DNA from: Corynebacterium guangdongense
GTDB lineage: Bacteria; Actinomycetota; Actinomycetes; Mycobacteriales; Mycobacteriaceae
Direction: 5' to 3'
DNA: 64,000 nt
NCBI RefSeq assembly: GCF_030408915.1
Contig: NZ_CP047654.1
Span: forward strand, 1,984,001 to 2,048,000
In this document: positions 45,345-53,750 of the stretch, in pieces
How the letters are laid out: each line of letters starts with the position of its first letter
How positions within the stretch are numbered: the first letter of the stretch is position 1
Notes under the pieces: model-generated
Databases searched by the model: none
The model's input: only the letters and a program-made list of their open reading frames with translations
What the model was told of the DNA's origin: nothing
Translations under genes and position numbers: made by a program

Positions 45345-46887
45345 GATTGCTCAAAGAGTAATAAAGATTACGGTATCGTTGACCATTTTCCGCCCAGGTA
45401 CGCGATCCGGCCCACTCCGAGCCACGTGGCGCTGTTACTGCTGCTGCCAAGATCCCCTGCGCCAGCGCCCGCGGGTCCTCGGACAAAACGAACTCAGCAC
45501 GCCCTCCTGTCACATCTCGAAGCGCTGGTAGGTCGCTAGCGACTACGGGGATATCGAGTGCCATCGCTGTCAGCGGCTTAATCGGCGTCACGGTCCGCGT
45601 GACCTTCGTATCACGCCGTGGCACAACAAATACGTCCAGCGCGGCGTACCAGCGCCAGATATCTTCATTCGGTTGGCGACCGACGAATTTAATCCGATCT
45701 GCTACGCCGAGTATCTTGGCCTGCTCTTCCAACGCCGGCCTCGCTGCACCATCGCCGACGACAAGCGCTTCGTATCGCTGAGGAAGCAACGGCAGTGCGT
45801 CAATAAGGGTGTCGATCCCCTCGTAATCGACCACTGCTGTCACAGTTCCAACTAGAGCAGTGCCTTCATCCAAGCCAAGTTCCCGACGGATAGCCTTTTG
45901 ATCGAAGCGTCGGCCGATAATGCCTGCGTCCACAGCGTTTGGCACGACAGTGATCTTTTCAGCTGGAATGCCACGATCAACCAGCTGGCGCTGGGATACC
46001 TCGCTGAGGGCGATCACCGCGTCGGCAGCGACCATATACTGAGTCTCCTGCTCATGCGCTAAACAAAAGTACTCAGCGGTCTCGGATTCCGATTGTTGTT
46101 CTTTCGGTTGCCGAGCGAGCCAGGTGGACTCGAGTTCTCCGCGGATCTCGTAGACCCAGGGAATACGTAATCGCCTCGCAGCCTCGGCTACGACCATGGC
46201 ATTCGTGTAATCCGTCGTCGTATGCAGGATCGTCGCGCCAAATTTACGGGCTTCAGCCACAACTTTTTGGACGGCGAGAGAATTGCGGTCAGCCAGTCTA
46301 AACGGGTACCAGCCCGGCAACAGGCGTCGGTAAATGACCCCGTCAATGAGCTGTTGCGCCGCCCTGGGGATCTTGCCCACCAAGACGGGATACCCCAGCC
46401 GAGTTACCGCCTGGGCTTTGATTCCTACTGCTAGTTGGCACTTGAGCACCTCGTGTGAACGGACGGTGTACCCGGATTGGGTGAACGGCTTGCTATTGGT
46501 GAGCACGTGAAGGACACGGTGTTCGCCCGCGCTCCGCAGCTTGTCTCCGTTGGCGACTGGCGGGGGTGTCGTGAGCTGATCGAGTCGTTCTAGCGTCCGC
46601 TTGGCCAGTTGAATATCACTGCAACTCGCTGCTCGCCCCTGATCGGCAACGTGCTGGATTCCAGCAGTGAGGTGACCAGCGTCGATAAGCTTCCTTGCCT
46701 CCGAGACGGGGCCCTCGGCAACGCGGCTGAGCAGCGCTGACGGAAGCGCGGAGAGCACTGGGTTGTCCGACTGTCGGATGCGTTCGGCAAGTTTGCCTGT
46801 GAATCCTCGTGGATCTTCGGATATGAGATTCCACGAAGCGCTGGCCAACAGGGACGTTACGCGCAGCAAATGAGTTGGAGAGATCAT
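45331..46887 (-). CDS. GT4 family glycosyltransferase
   Basis: 518 residues from MISPTHLLRV. The N-terminal 120 residues are a helical extension with no family match. The GT-B transferase follows: HVLTNSKPFTQSGYTVRSHE, TTTDYTNAMVVAEAARRL, VVPNAVDAGIIGRRFD, LVGTVTAVVDYEGIDTLIDA and the donor-site ETKVTRTVTPIKPLTAMALD, where the usual ExxxxG/E motif is replaced by a P-rich KPLTAMA pattern. Its start overlaps the stop of the upstream glycosyltransferase by four bases (ATGA). Both probably act on the same polymer. Confidence 0.85.
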   Translation of the reverse strand: MISPTHLLRVTSLLASASWNLISEDPRGFTGKLAERIRQSDNPVLSALPSALLSRVAEGPVSEARKLIDAGHLTAGIQHVADQGRAASCSDIQLAKRTLERLDQLTTPPPVANGDKLRSAGEHRVLHVLTNSKPFTQSGYTVRSHEVLKCQLAVGIKAQAVTRLGYPVLVGKIPRAAQQLIDGVIYRRLLPGWYPFRLADRNSLAVQKVVAEARKFGATILHTTTDYTNAMVVAEAARRLRIPWVYEIRGELESTWLARQPKEQQSESETAEYFCLAHEQETQYMVAADAVIALSEVSQRQLVDRGIPAEKITVVPNAVDAGIIGRRFDQKAIRRELGLDEGTALVGTVTAVVDYEGIDTLIDALPLLPQRYEALVVGDGAARPALEEQAKILGVADRIKFVGRQPNEDIWRWYAALDVFVVPRRDTKVTRTVTPIKPLTAMALDIPVVASDLPALRDVTGGRAEFVLSEDPRALAQGILAAAVTAPRGSEWAGSRTWAENGQRYRNLYYSLSNPKAV

Positions 46888-48182
46888 CGGTTTGTCGCAC
46901 GTTCGACGAGACTGAGCAGCCGTTCCGGCGCGATTGATTCCCGCTGTTGTCGAACCCACTGTGGTCCATCGCCGTTTATTTTTAACCGTTCGGGGTGCGT
47001 GGCGAGTTCCATCCACAGTTCGGCCAGCGCCTGGGGGTTCTCAGGTTCCACGATGTCGCCGGCTCCGTGGGTCAGGATGAGCTCAGCGGCTTCGCCGGCA
47101 ACGACGCCGGAGATGTGCACCTTTTGCGCCATCAGCTCGTAGGTCTTTGACGGCACCGCTCGGCTCAGCGGCTCCCAGTCGGTCAGATGTACCAGGGCGG
47201 TATCGGCCCAGTCGTAAAACTCGCCCATCTCCTCGGCAGGGTAGCGGCGCTCGAAGGATGCGTTGACTCCGAGCTCGCGGGCTTTTGTTGTGAGCTGTTC
47301 ACGCGCCACGCCCGCGCCAACAAACTGGAGGTTGATCGCCACGCCTTGATCCTGGGCGATCTTGGCCGCCTCAAGGGCGTTGGAAAGATTCTGGGCCCGG
47401 CCGAGCGTTCCCGCGTAGAGGACATTCAGGCCGTCGTCGTGAGTTCTCTCCAAATCAACGTTGCGATCTGAGAGAGGGGGAAAGACATTCCGGATGGTGA
47501 CGCACTCGGGGCTGGCCCCGTCAGTGTGGAGAGCCGTTCGCTTCTGCAGCTCATCCGCAAGGTGACTCGAGGTCACCGTGATCCCCGCCGCATTCCGCAA
47601 CGCGTCATTCAAGACTATTTTCGTGGTTACGCTGACCACCTGCAGGGGCCCACGCTTCAGCACCTTCTCTCGCAGTGACGTCGTGCCGGTGCCCTTGTTC
47701 CACTGGTCAGATTGTTGCAGCAGGTCGGGCCAGGCATCGCGAAGGTCGATGAGATACGGACGTCGCATTATTGTCGCCACGATTCGGGTCGCCGCTGCGG
47801 TGGGCAGCGCCGGGACGGTGCCGATGATGAGATCTGGTTTGTAACCCCGGAGGTCGCCCTTCTTGCGAGCCGCGACCCAGACGGCCCCCAGCGCCACCGT
47901 CGCCTGGTTGATCGCACGTTGCGTCAGCGAGGGGCCGGCCGGGAAGAACCCGCTGCGGATGATCCGCTCTCCCGATGGGCCTTCTTCTGGTTCCAGCGGT
48001 ACGCGCGCTTTCCGATCCGCCCACCACCGTTTCAGTTCGATCTTGCGCTGGTAGTGCGGTGGCGGGGCGATGACGGTGACTTCGTGGCCGGCGTCGACAA
48101 GAATCTTGGACAGCCACGTCCACCGGCGCTGCGGGACCCCGTTCTCCGGGTACCAGTACTGGGAGAGCATGAGGATCTTCAC
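46884..48182 (-). CDS. GT4 family glycosyltransferase (WbuB-like)
   Basis: 432 residues from a GTG start (MKILMLSQYWYPENGVPQRR). The N-terminal signature and IAPPPHYQRK, YLIDLRDAWPDLL, VLYAGTLGRAQNLSNALEAA and the donor-binding VPSKTYELMAQK match WbuB/capsular GT4 transferases. These often act on UDP-HexNAc or fucosamine-type sugars in O-antigen and capsule synthesis. It is the first gene of a two-gene operon with the transferase at 45331. GC content is intermediate between the chromosome and the low-GC part of the cluster. Confidence 0.85.
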   Translation of the reverse strand: MKILMLSQYWYPENGVPQRRWTWLSKILVDAGHEVTVIAPPPHYQRKIELKRWWADRKARVPLEPEEGPSGERIIRSGFFPAGPSLTQRAINQATVALGAVWVAARKKGDLRGYKPDLIIGTVPALPTAAATRIVATIMRRPYLIDLRDAWPDLLQQSDQWNKGTGTTSLREKVLKRGPLQVVSVTTKIVLNDALRNAAGITVTSSHLADELQKRTALHTDGASPECVTIRNVFPPLSDRNVDLERTHDDGLNVLYAGTLGRAQNLSNALEAAKIAQDQGVAINLQFVGAGVAREQLTTKARELGVNASFERRYPAEEMGEFYDWADTALVHLTDWEPLSRAVPSKTYELMAQKVHISGVVAGEAAELILTHGAGDIVEPENPQALAELWMELATHPERLKINGDGPQWVRQQRESIAPERLLSLVERATNR

Positions 48183-48610
48183 AGGGCAGGTACCACTTTC
48201 ACGGGATCGAAACTTTGCACATACGGAGATTACCCCAGAGGACAGTGTCGATGCCGTGGACATCCGCCCGCGTGGCTGGCGCAGCAGCAGGTTGAGCCCC
48301 CTGAGCCAGCTTTTTGAACTCTTTACCCGCCGCGATGCTCGGGAGTTACTGCCGGTCCGCCTCATACCTGGATCGCCGACATTTCGATGCTCTGGCTAGT
48401 GGCCCAAGAATAGTTCGCGGAATGGCGGTCACTGGTGTACGGATGGAAGGCCCTGCGTAAGCAGCTGAAACCTACGCAGAGTCAGATTCCAGTAAGGAAA
48501 GATTCTGGGTCGTCACGGACTCTGCATTCTGCCCGCCAAGGGCCTCCCTCACGTCGGGCAATTGGTTCATGGCCCGGAGCGGGAACGTGCGGGTGTCAAA
48601 CGCCAATTTC

Positions 48611-48712
48611 TTAGGCTTCCTTTTCGATCTGCTCTTTCCAAGCCCGGAGTCCTTGGGCGTTCAAGTTAAATTTGCGAGAGCGCCTTCGGTTGCGACGAGT
48701 AGGGTCCCGCAC
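48611..48712 (-). CDS. Possible small basic protein or gene remnant (33 residues)
   Basis: Seven bases after the stop of the membrane protein gene a GTG opens a frame encoding a very basic peptide (RDPTRRNRRRSRKFNLNAQG, then LRAWKEQIEKEA). It has a natural-looking alpha-helical end but no family that I recognise and no ribosome binding site. The rest of the interval 48183-48718 has no supported gene. It may instead be the end of a deleted gene. Confidence 0.25.
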   Translation of the reverse strand: MRDPTRRNRRRSRKFNLNAQGLRAWKEQIEKEA

Positions 48713-48718
48713 TTCGGC

Positions 48719-49129
48719 TCAGCGATGCCGGGCAAGCACATAACCAACCGCGCCCAGGCCCAGCATCGTGGCGGCCGCGAAGCGTTCGTCGAGCCAGACT
48801 CCGCGGACGCGTGGAATCAGCTCCGGGAATTCCGCCTGCAGCCCGCCCGTGCCCGGGTAGAGGAAGGCGCTGGCCATCGAGGCCCAGAACAGGGCCGGCA
48901 ACGCCGCGCCAGCGGCCTCGTCACCGCGACCGTGCAGGGCGTAGAGCCCTGCCCCACCCAGCAGCGCGCCCAGGGAGATGGTCTGGGCGTCGTGGAAGCG
49001 GGCGTGCGGCGGCCAGTTCGGGTTGAACAGGTGGGTGCGGTTGGTGTCGACCACCGCTCCCCCGACGGCGGTCGCGGTGGCCACCGTCGTCAGGATCCTT
49101 CTTCCCCACTGCCTCGATGTGGCCATCAC
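48719..49129 (-). CDS. Small membrane protein of unknown function
   Basis: A 136-residue protein with four predicted membrane segments (ILTTVATATAVGGAVVDT; TISLGALLGGAGLYAL; ALPALFWASMASAFLY; ATMLGLGAVGYVLA) and the loop THLFNPNWPPHARFHDAQ, which I have seen in small uncharacterised actinobacterial membrane proteins. No charged active-site residues stand out. The start overlaps the end of the formamidase pseudogene (CAT/TCA region), so it was probably the second gene of that operon. Confidence 0.65.
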   Translation of the reverse strand: MMATSRQWGRRILTTVATATAVGGAVVDTNRTHLFNPNWPPHARFHDAQTISLGALLGGAGLYALHGRGDEAAGAALPALFWASMASAFLYPGTGGLQAEFPELIPRVRGVWLDERFAAATMLGLGAVGYVLARHR

Positions 49130-50509
49130 TTGCCGCCGAAGAGGCTGCGCAGCTTGCCGAAGGCCGTCTCCAGCGGCCGGGCGGCATCCCCGCCGAGGCG
49201 GCGGGCCGCGGGCAGCAGCGCGGACTTGTCCTTCGGCACGGCGCGCAGGATGTCCGTGTCGTCGAGGTCCTCGCCCCTGGCCCGGGGTGGGTGCAGGTCA
49301 CTGACCACCTGGTGCGGGCCGTCGACGCTGGGGTGGACGTCGAAGTCGAAGATCCCGGTGGGCAGGTACAGGGTGGCGCAGGCGTTGGGGAAGTCGACGA
49401 CGCTGGACAGGTGCCCCTCGATCGGGGCGGCGCCCAGCAGCAGAAAGGCCTGCTCACGGGTGTATCCGAAGGCGGTCAGGTAGTCGATCGCCTGCAGGCT
49501 GGCTCGCTGATAAGCGACGTAGGGGTCGAGGTGGCGCTGCTTGCCGTCCTCGGTGCGGAGATTCCGGAGAACGCGATCCAGTCGTCGTGGCGCGGGGGCT
49601 GGTCGCCGGGGACGAAGAAGGCTTGGCCGTTGATGTTGAAGGTCTCCATGCCGCCCGGGATGAGGTCGACGTGCAGTTCGACGAAGCCGCCCATCTCGAT
49701 AGCGCCGCACAGGGTGATCTCCCCGTCGCCCTGGGAGAAGTGCAGGTCGCCGACCGAGAGGTTCACACCGTAGACGTAGACGGGGTAGAGGACGCGGCTG
49801 CCGCGGGTGAGGCCCTTGATGTCCTGATTGCCGCCGTTCTCGCGCGGTGGGGTGGTCTGGGCGGCCACCATGGCCACTTCTCCGCCTCGTCGTCGGGCAG
49901 ATTGCCCAGCAGCGCGCCGTTGGGAGCGGGTGGCAGAGCCAAGAGCGGGACTTTGAGCGGGCTGCGTGCGATCAGCTGCGTTTCGCGGATGTTCCAGCGC
50001 GCCAGCAGCTTCTCCGAGAGTGCGGTGCCCATCACGGCGGGATGCTGTGTGTGATCAACTCTTTGTAGGCCAGCTGAGCAACAGATTTCGGCCGGATCAG
50101 CGGCTGGTTTCCTGCAGAAACCCGCCGCCGTGGCCCGGGGCGAAGATGCCGGTGTAACCCCAGCCCTCGCCGGCAAGCTCACGGGGGTCGGTTTCGGCGG
50201 CGTCGGAGCTGGGGCCGACGTCGACGATGTCGACGACCATCAGGTCACCGGGTTTGGCGCCCTCGATGTGGACCGGGCCGGATAGCGGATGGCCGATGTG
50301 GAAGGGGGCGGTGAGCACGTCGTGGGCGTCCTCGTCGTTGTGCACGTGGCCGTCAAACCAGTCGCGGCAGTCGACGCGGAAGGTCTCGCCCGGGCGGACG
50401 GAGGCCACCGCCGGGATGTCGGGGGCCAGCGGTTGTGTCCGAGGGGTTCCTGCAGGTGGAACGGCTTGTCGGGGTCGAGGGAAAACAGTGTCTTGGTCAT
50501 AGCGCCCAT
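49126..50509 (-). pseudogene. Formamidase/acetamidase (FmdA/AmdA) gene, decayed
   Basis: Pieces of one protein appear in order in different frames: the start MTKTLFSLDPDKPFHLQEPL, then ETFRVDCRDWFDGHVHNDEDA and GPVHIEGAKPGDLMVVDI, GEGWGYTGIFAPGHGGGFL, then HPAVMGTALSEKLLARWN, then GVNLSVGDLHFSQGDGEITL and finally DYLTAFGYTREQAFLLL. Frame changes lie near 50430, 50090, 49880 and 49600, and roughly 60-70 codons between GGGFL and HPAVMG are missing. The enzyme family hydrolyses formamide or acetamide to ammonia and acid. With several lesions plus a deletion, sequencing error alone cannot explain it; the gene is dead. Confidence 0.85.
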
Positions 50510-50639
50510 GGTAAGCACCGGGTGTGACCGACGCCATGGATTCGGCGGGGCCGGCAGCAGGAGGGTGCGACCTTGCACGCCCGAGGCGCCCACTGGAAGG
50601 CGGCAAGATGCCCGCCATCAGATTCGGGATGACGGGCGT

Positions 50640-50716
50640 TGGTGGGGCCAGCGGGGCTCGAACCCGCGACCAGCGAATTATGAGTTCGCGGCTCTAACCG
50701 ACTGAGCTATGGCCCC
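50640..50716 (-). tRNA. tRNA with CAU anticodon (elongator Met, or lysidine-modified Ile)
   Basis: A full cloverleaf: acceptor GGGGCCA/TGGCCCC, D-arm with TAGCTCAGT, anticodon loop CTCATAA, T-arm GGTTCGAGCC, and encoded CCA. The CAU anticodon is read from the complement of 50680-50682. Whether it is Met or Ile2 cannot be settled by eye; the G/C-rich acceptor resembles both. It stands between the decayed formamidase and the GH3 gene, close to the right edge of the variable region. Confidence 0.9.
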
Positions 50717-50883
50717 AGCGAAGCAGTATAAACCCGCCACTTCCCCTTCCGGGAATCAGCCGGCCCGTGCTTCCTTCCCAGGTCCTTCAGCGGATGAACA
50801 CCCAGGCGGTACCCACAGCCGGCTTTCCCACTATCGTAGGCAGAAGTACTACCAACCCCGACGCACCAAGGAGAGTCCAACCC

Positions 50884-53007
50884 ATGACTACCTCTGATCG
50901 TCCCTGGATGGATGAGTCGCTGAACGACCGCGAGCGCGCGGAAAAGCTCGTGGAGAACATGACGCTGGAGCAGAAGATCGCCCAGCTGCACGGCGGCATG
51001 ACAACCATCGATATCTATGCCATGACCAACGAGGTCCACAGCGAGGAGGACATGGAGCAGCTGGCGGCGCAGATCAACGTCGAGCGCCACGTCAAGCCGC
51101 TGGCGGAGCTGGGCATCCCCCGCTTCCGCATCACCAACGGACCGGTCGGCGTGGGTATGGGCGACGGCAATGACGCCCCGCACGCCACCGCCCTGCCGAT
51201 GACCATCGGCGTGGCCGCCTCCTTCGACACGGAGCTGGCCTCGAAGTACGGCGACATCATCGGCCAGGAGACCGCCGACGCCGGCCAGCACGTGCTCGAG
51301 GGCCCGGCCGTCAACCTGCACCGCACCGTGACCGCCGGCCGCAACTTCGAGTACTTCTCCGAGGACCCGTACCTCTCCGGCGCGATGGGCGTGGCGGTGG
51401 CCACATCCATTCAGAACCACGACATCATCGCCATGGGCAAGCATTACGCGGTCAACGACCAGGAGTACGAGCGCTTCCGGACCAACGTCGAGCTGGACGA
51501 GCAGACCCTGCGCGAGCTCTACCTGCTGCCCTTCGAGATGCTGGTCAAGGATGCCCAGATCGCCGCGATGATGTCCGCCTACAACCGCGTGCGCGGCACC
51601 TACGCCACCGAGAACCGCTACCTGCTCAACGACGTCCTGCGCCACGACTGGGGCTTCGAGGGCTACGTCCAGTCCGACTTCTGGTCCACCCGCTCCGCGG
51701 CCGCCTCTCTCAACGCCGGTCTGGACCACGAGATGCCCGACGCCAAGTGGCTCAACGAGGACAACGTCAAGTCCGCTCTACAGGACACCTCTCTGGAGAT
51801 CGAGCTGGTCGATCGCGCCCTGGTGCGCCGATTCACCCAGATGTTCCGGTTCAACCACTTCACTACCGAGTACAACCCGGTCGACATCGACGGCGAGAAG
51901 CACGGCCGGATCGCCCGCGAGATCGGCGCCCAGATGGCGGTGCTGCTCAAGAACGATGAGAAGATGCTGCCGCTAAGCAAGGACGCCGGCTCGGTCCTCA
52001 TCGTGGGCCAGGAGAAGTTCGCCAAGTACGCCTGCCAGGGCGGCGGCGGCTCCTCCAAGGTCAAGCCGATCTACATGGTCGATCCGGAGCCGGGCATGCA
52101 CGACGTCATCGCCGAGCTTGGTGGCTCCGCCGAGGTCTCCTCCTTCATCGTCGACACCGACCTGGCCAACCTGGACCAGGCCACCGAGGCCGCCGCCCGG
52201 GCCGACGTCGTCGTGGTCATGGCCGGCCTCATCGCCACCGAGGGCGCCGACTCCGCCTCCATGCTGCTGCCGAACGAGCAGAACGACATGGTCGCGAAGC
52301 TTCTTGAGGCCAACGCCAACACCGTCGTCGTCCTCAAATCCTCCGCCCCGACGGTCATGCCGTGGCTCGATGATGCCGCCACCGTCCTCGAGGTGTGGAA
52401 CCAGGGAGTTGAGGACGGCCACGTTGTCGCCGACCTGCTCTTCGGCGCGGTCAACCCCTCCGGCAAGGTCCCCACCACCTACCCGCGCACCGAGCAGGAC
52501 TGGCTCGGCCACGGTCACCCGGAGCGCTACCCCGGCACCGACGAGGGCGAGGGCTACAACACCATCCGCTACTCCGAGGGACTGGAGATGGGCTACCGCT
52601 GGTTCCAGGCCAACGGCGTCGCCCCGCGCTTCGCCTTCGGCCACGGCCTGTCCTACACCGACTTCGAGCTCTCCGACGTGGTTGTCGACGGTTCCGCCGA
52701 CGGCGTGAAGGTCAGCGCGACCCTCACCAACACCGGCGACGTCGCCGGCGCCGAGGTCATCCAGGTCTACCTGGGCATCCCCTCCGACGGCCAGCCGCCG
52801 AAGCGCCTCGTCGGCTTCCAGAAGGTCTCGGTCGAGCCGGGCGCCTCCGAGAAGGTGGAGCTCGACATTGACGCTTCCGCCACCCACCACCCGCTGGGCG
52901 TGTGGGACGTCGTCGCCCACGACTTCGTCGTACCCTCCGGTGAGTTCACCGTCTACGTCGGCACCTCCTCAGAGGACGACCGCAACGTCTCGGCCTTCAC
53001 CGTCTGA
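50884..53007 (+). CDS. Glycoside hydrolase family 3 (beta-glucosidase-like)
   Basis: 707 residues from MTTSDRPWMDESL, with AAGGAGA upstream; the longer frame covers the tRNA leader. The GH3 N-terminal barrel has ENMTLEQKIAQLHG, RFRITNGPVGVGMGD, KHYAVNDQEYERFRTN and the nucleophile Asp 265 in GYVQSDFWSTRS. The second domain (AVLLKNDEKMLPL onward) and a C-terminal fibronectin III-like domain (GHGLSYTDFELSDV, then VSVEPGASEKVELDI) complete the classic three-domain enzyme. There is no signal peptide, so it acts in the cytoplasm, probably on imported beta-glucosides or aryl-glycosides. It is followed by a terminator. Confidence 0.93.
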   Translation: MTTSDRPWMDESLNDRERAEKLVENMTLEQKIAQLHGGMTTIDIYAMTNEVHSEEDMEQLAAQINVERHVKPLAELGIPRFRITNGPVGVGMGDGNDAPHATALPMTIGVAASFDTELASKYGDIIGQETADAGQHVLEGPAVNLHRTVTAGRNFEYFSEDPYLSGAMGVAVATSIQNHDIIAMGKHYAVNDQEYERFRTNVELDEQTLRELYLLPFEMLVKDAQIAAMMSAYNRVRGTYATENRYLLNDVLRHDWGFEGYVQSDFWSTRSAAASLNAGLDHEMPDAKWLNEDNVKSALQDTSLEIELVDRALVRRFTQMFRFNHFTTEYNPVDIDGEKHGRIAREIGAQMAVLLKNDEKMLPLSKDAGSVLIVGQEKFAKYACQGGGGSSKVKPIYMVDPEPGMHDVIAELGGSAEVSSFIVDTDLANLDQATEAAARADVVVVMAGLIATEGADSASMLLPNEQNDMVAKLLEANANTVVVLKSSAPTVMPWLDDAATVLEVWNQGVEDGHVVADLLFGAVNPSGKVPTTYPRTEQDWLGHGHPERYPGTDEGEGYNTIRYSEGLEMGYRWFQANGVAPRFAFGHGLSYTDFELSDVVVDGSADGVKVSATLTNTGDVAGAEVIQVYLGIPSDGQPPKRLVGFQKVSVEPGASEKVELDIDASATHHPLGVWDVVAHDFVVPSGEFTVYVGTSSEDDRNVSAFTV

Positions 53008-53022
53008 CGCTGGTCCGCCCCG

Positions 53023-53046
53023 CCCCTCACCGTGAACGGTGAGGGG
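53023..53046 (+). terminator. Hairpin terminator after the GH3 gene
   Basis: An 11-bp inverted repeat (CCCCTCACCGT / ACGGTGAGGGG) with a two-base centre, 15 bases past the stop codon. There is no T-tract. Confidence 0.65.
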
Positions 53047-53098
53047 GGCGACGCTTTCGAGAGCGCCGGCCCGCACAGTTGACCCCTAAATACACGGC

Positions 53099-53674
53099 TT
53101 ACGCGGAGTCCACCCCGAAAAGTCCGTCACGCCCGATCATCCGGGCGAGAGGCATCAGGTAGGAGCCGGCTCGGATACCGAAGGCCCTCTTCACGTTGCT
53201 GTCGAACACGCACGTCAGGCGAGGCCGCTTCCTGGCGATGATCTTCGCGGATTTCACGTAAGCGACACCGGCAGGTTCACGCAATTTCCTCTGAAGCTGA
53301 CTCACCCCTGCGTAGAGTTCCTCATCCATGTCCCACAGGTCTACCTCTGTGGGAATCTGCACGAGCAACCGTGAGAGTTCGCCCGACTGGCGGTGAAGAA
53401 ACTCGACCCCCGCCGCCGACGGGATTCTCACGCTGAGATACTCCATCGCATACAGATCTGCCGCGCCGATTATGTCCGGCTCACGAACCGCATCACCGGG
53501 AGCGCGGTCGGACCATTCGTCGAAATACGCTCCCAGAAAGCCTGGGCCCAGATTCTCGTAATCAAGCCTGCCCGCGTAGTAGCGACGCATAAGCGTAACT
53601 AGGGCGTCGTGATTCTGCGGAGTCAGCCAGGCGGGCAGTGGCATCGAGTCTGCCGGGGTCGCCGAAATCTTCAT
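53099..53674 (-). CDS. DUF6308 family protein, shorter diverged paralogue
   Basis: 191 residues. The family core is present: ADLYAMEYLSVRIPSAAGVEFL, IPTEVDLWDMDEEL and IIARKRPRLTCVFDSNVKRAFG. Identity to the copies at 16975 and 21729 is low, so it is an old paralogue, not a recent duplicate. It stops at GLFGVDSA, before the C-terminal ISVLRAMEVIVWM helix that ends the other members, so about 40 residues are missing. That may be truncation or a natural short form. Function unknown; it is divergent from phoD with 76 bases between. Confidence 0.65.
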   Translation of the reverse strand: MKISATPADSMPLPAWLTPQNHDALVTLMRRYYAGRLDYENLGPGFLGAYFDEWSDRAPGDAVREPDIIGAADLYAMEYLSVRIPSAAGVEFLHRQSGELSRLLVQIPTEVDLWDMDEELYAGVSQLQRKLREPAGVAYVKSAKIIARKRPRLTCVFDSNVKRAFGIRAGSYLMPLARMIGRDGLFGVDSA

Positions 53675-53750
53675 GGCTCCACGCTAACCGACCACAATCA
53701 ACCCCTCATTTGCGCTGCGAACTCCCCGATTCTGGCCCATGATGTGATCC

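Noticed and set aside
50640-50716. tRNA as integration site of the polysaccharide island
   Set aside because: No integrase and no repeat of the tRNA 3' end were seen in the window, so this remains only a positional coincidence.
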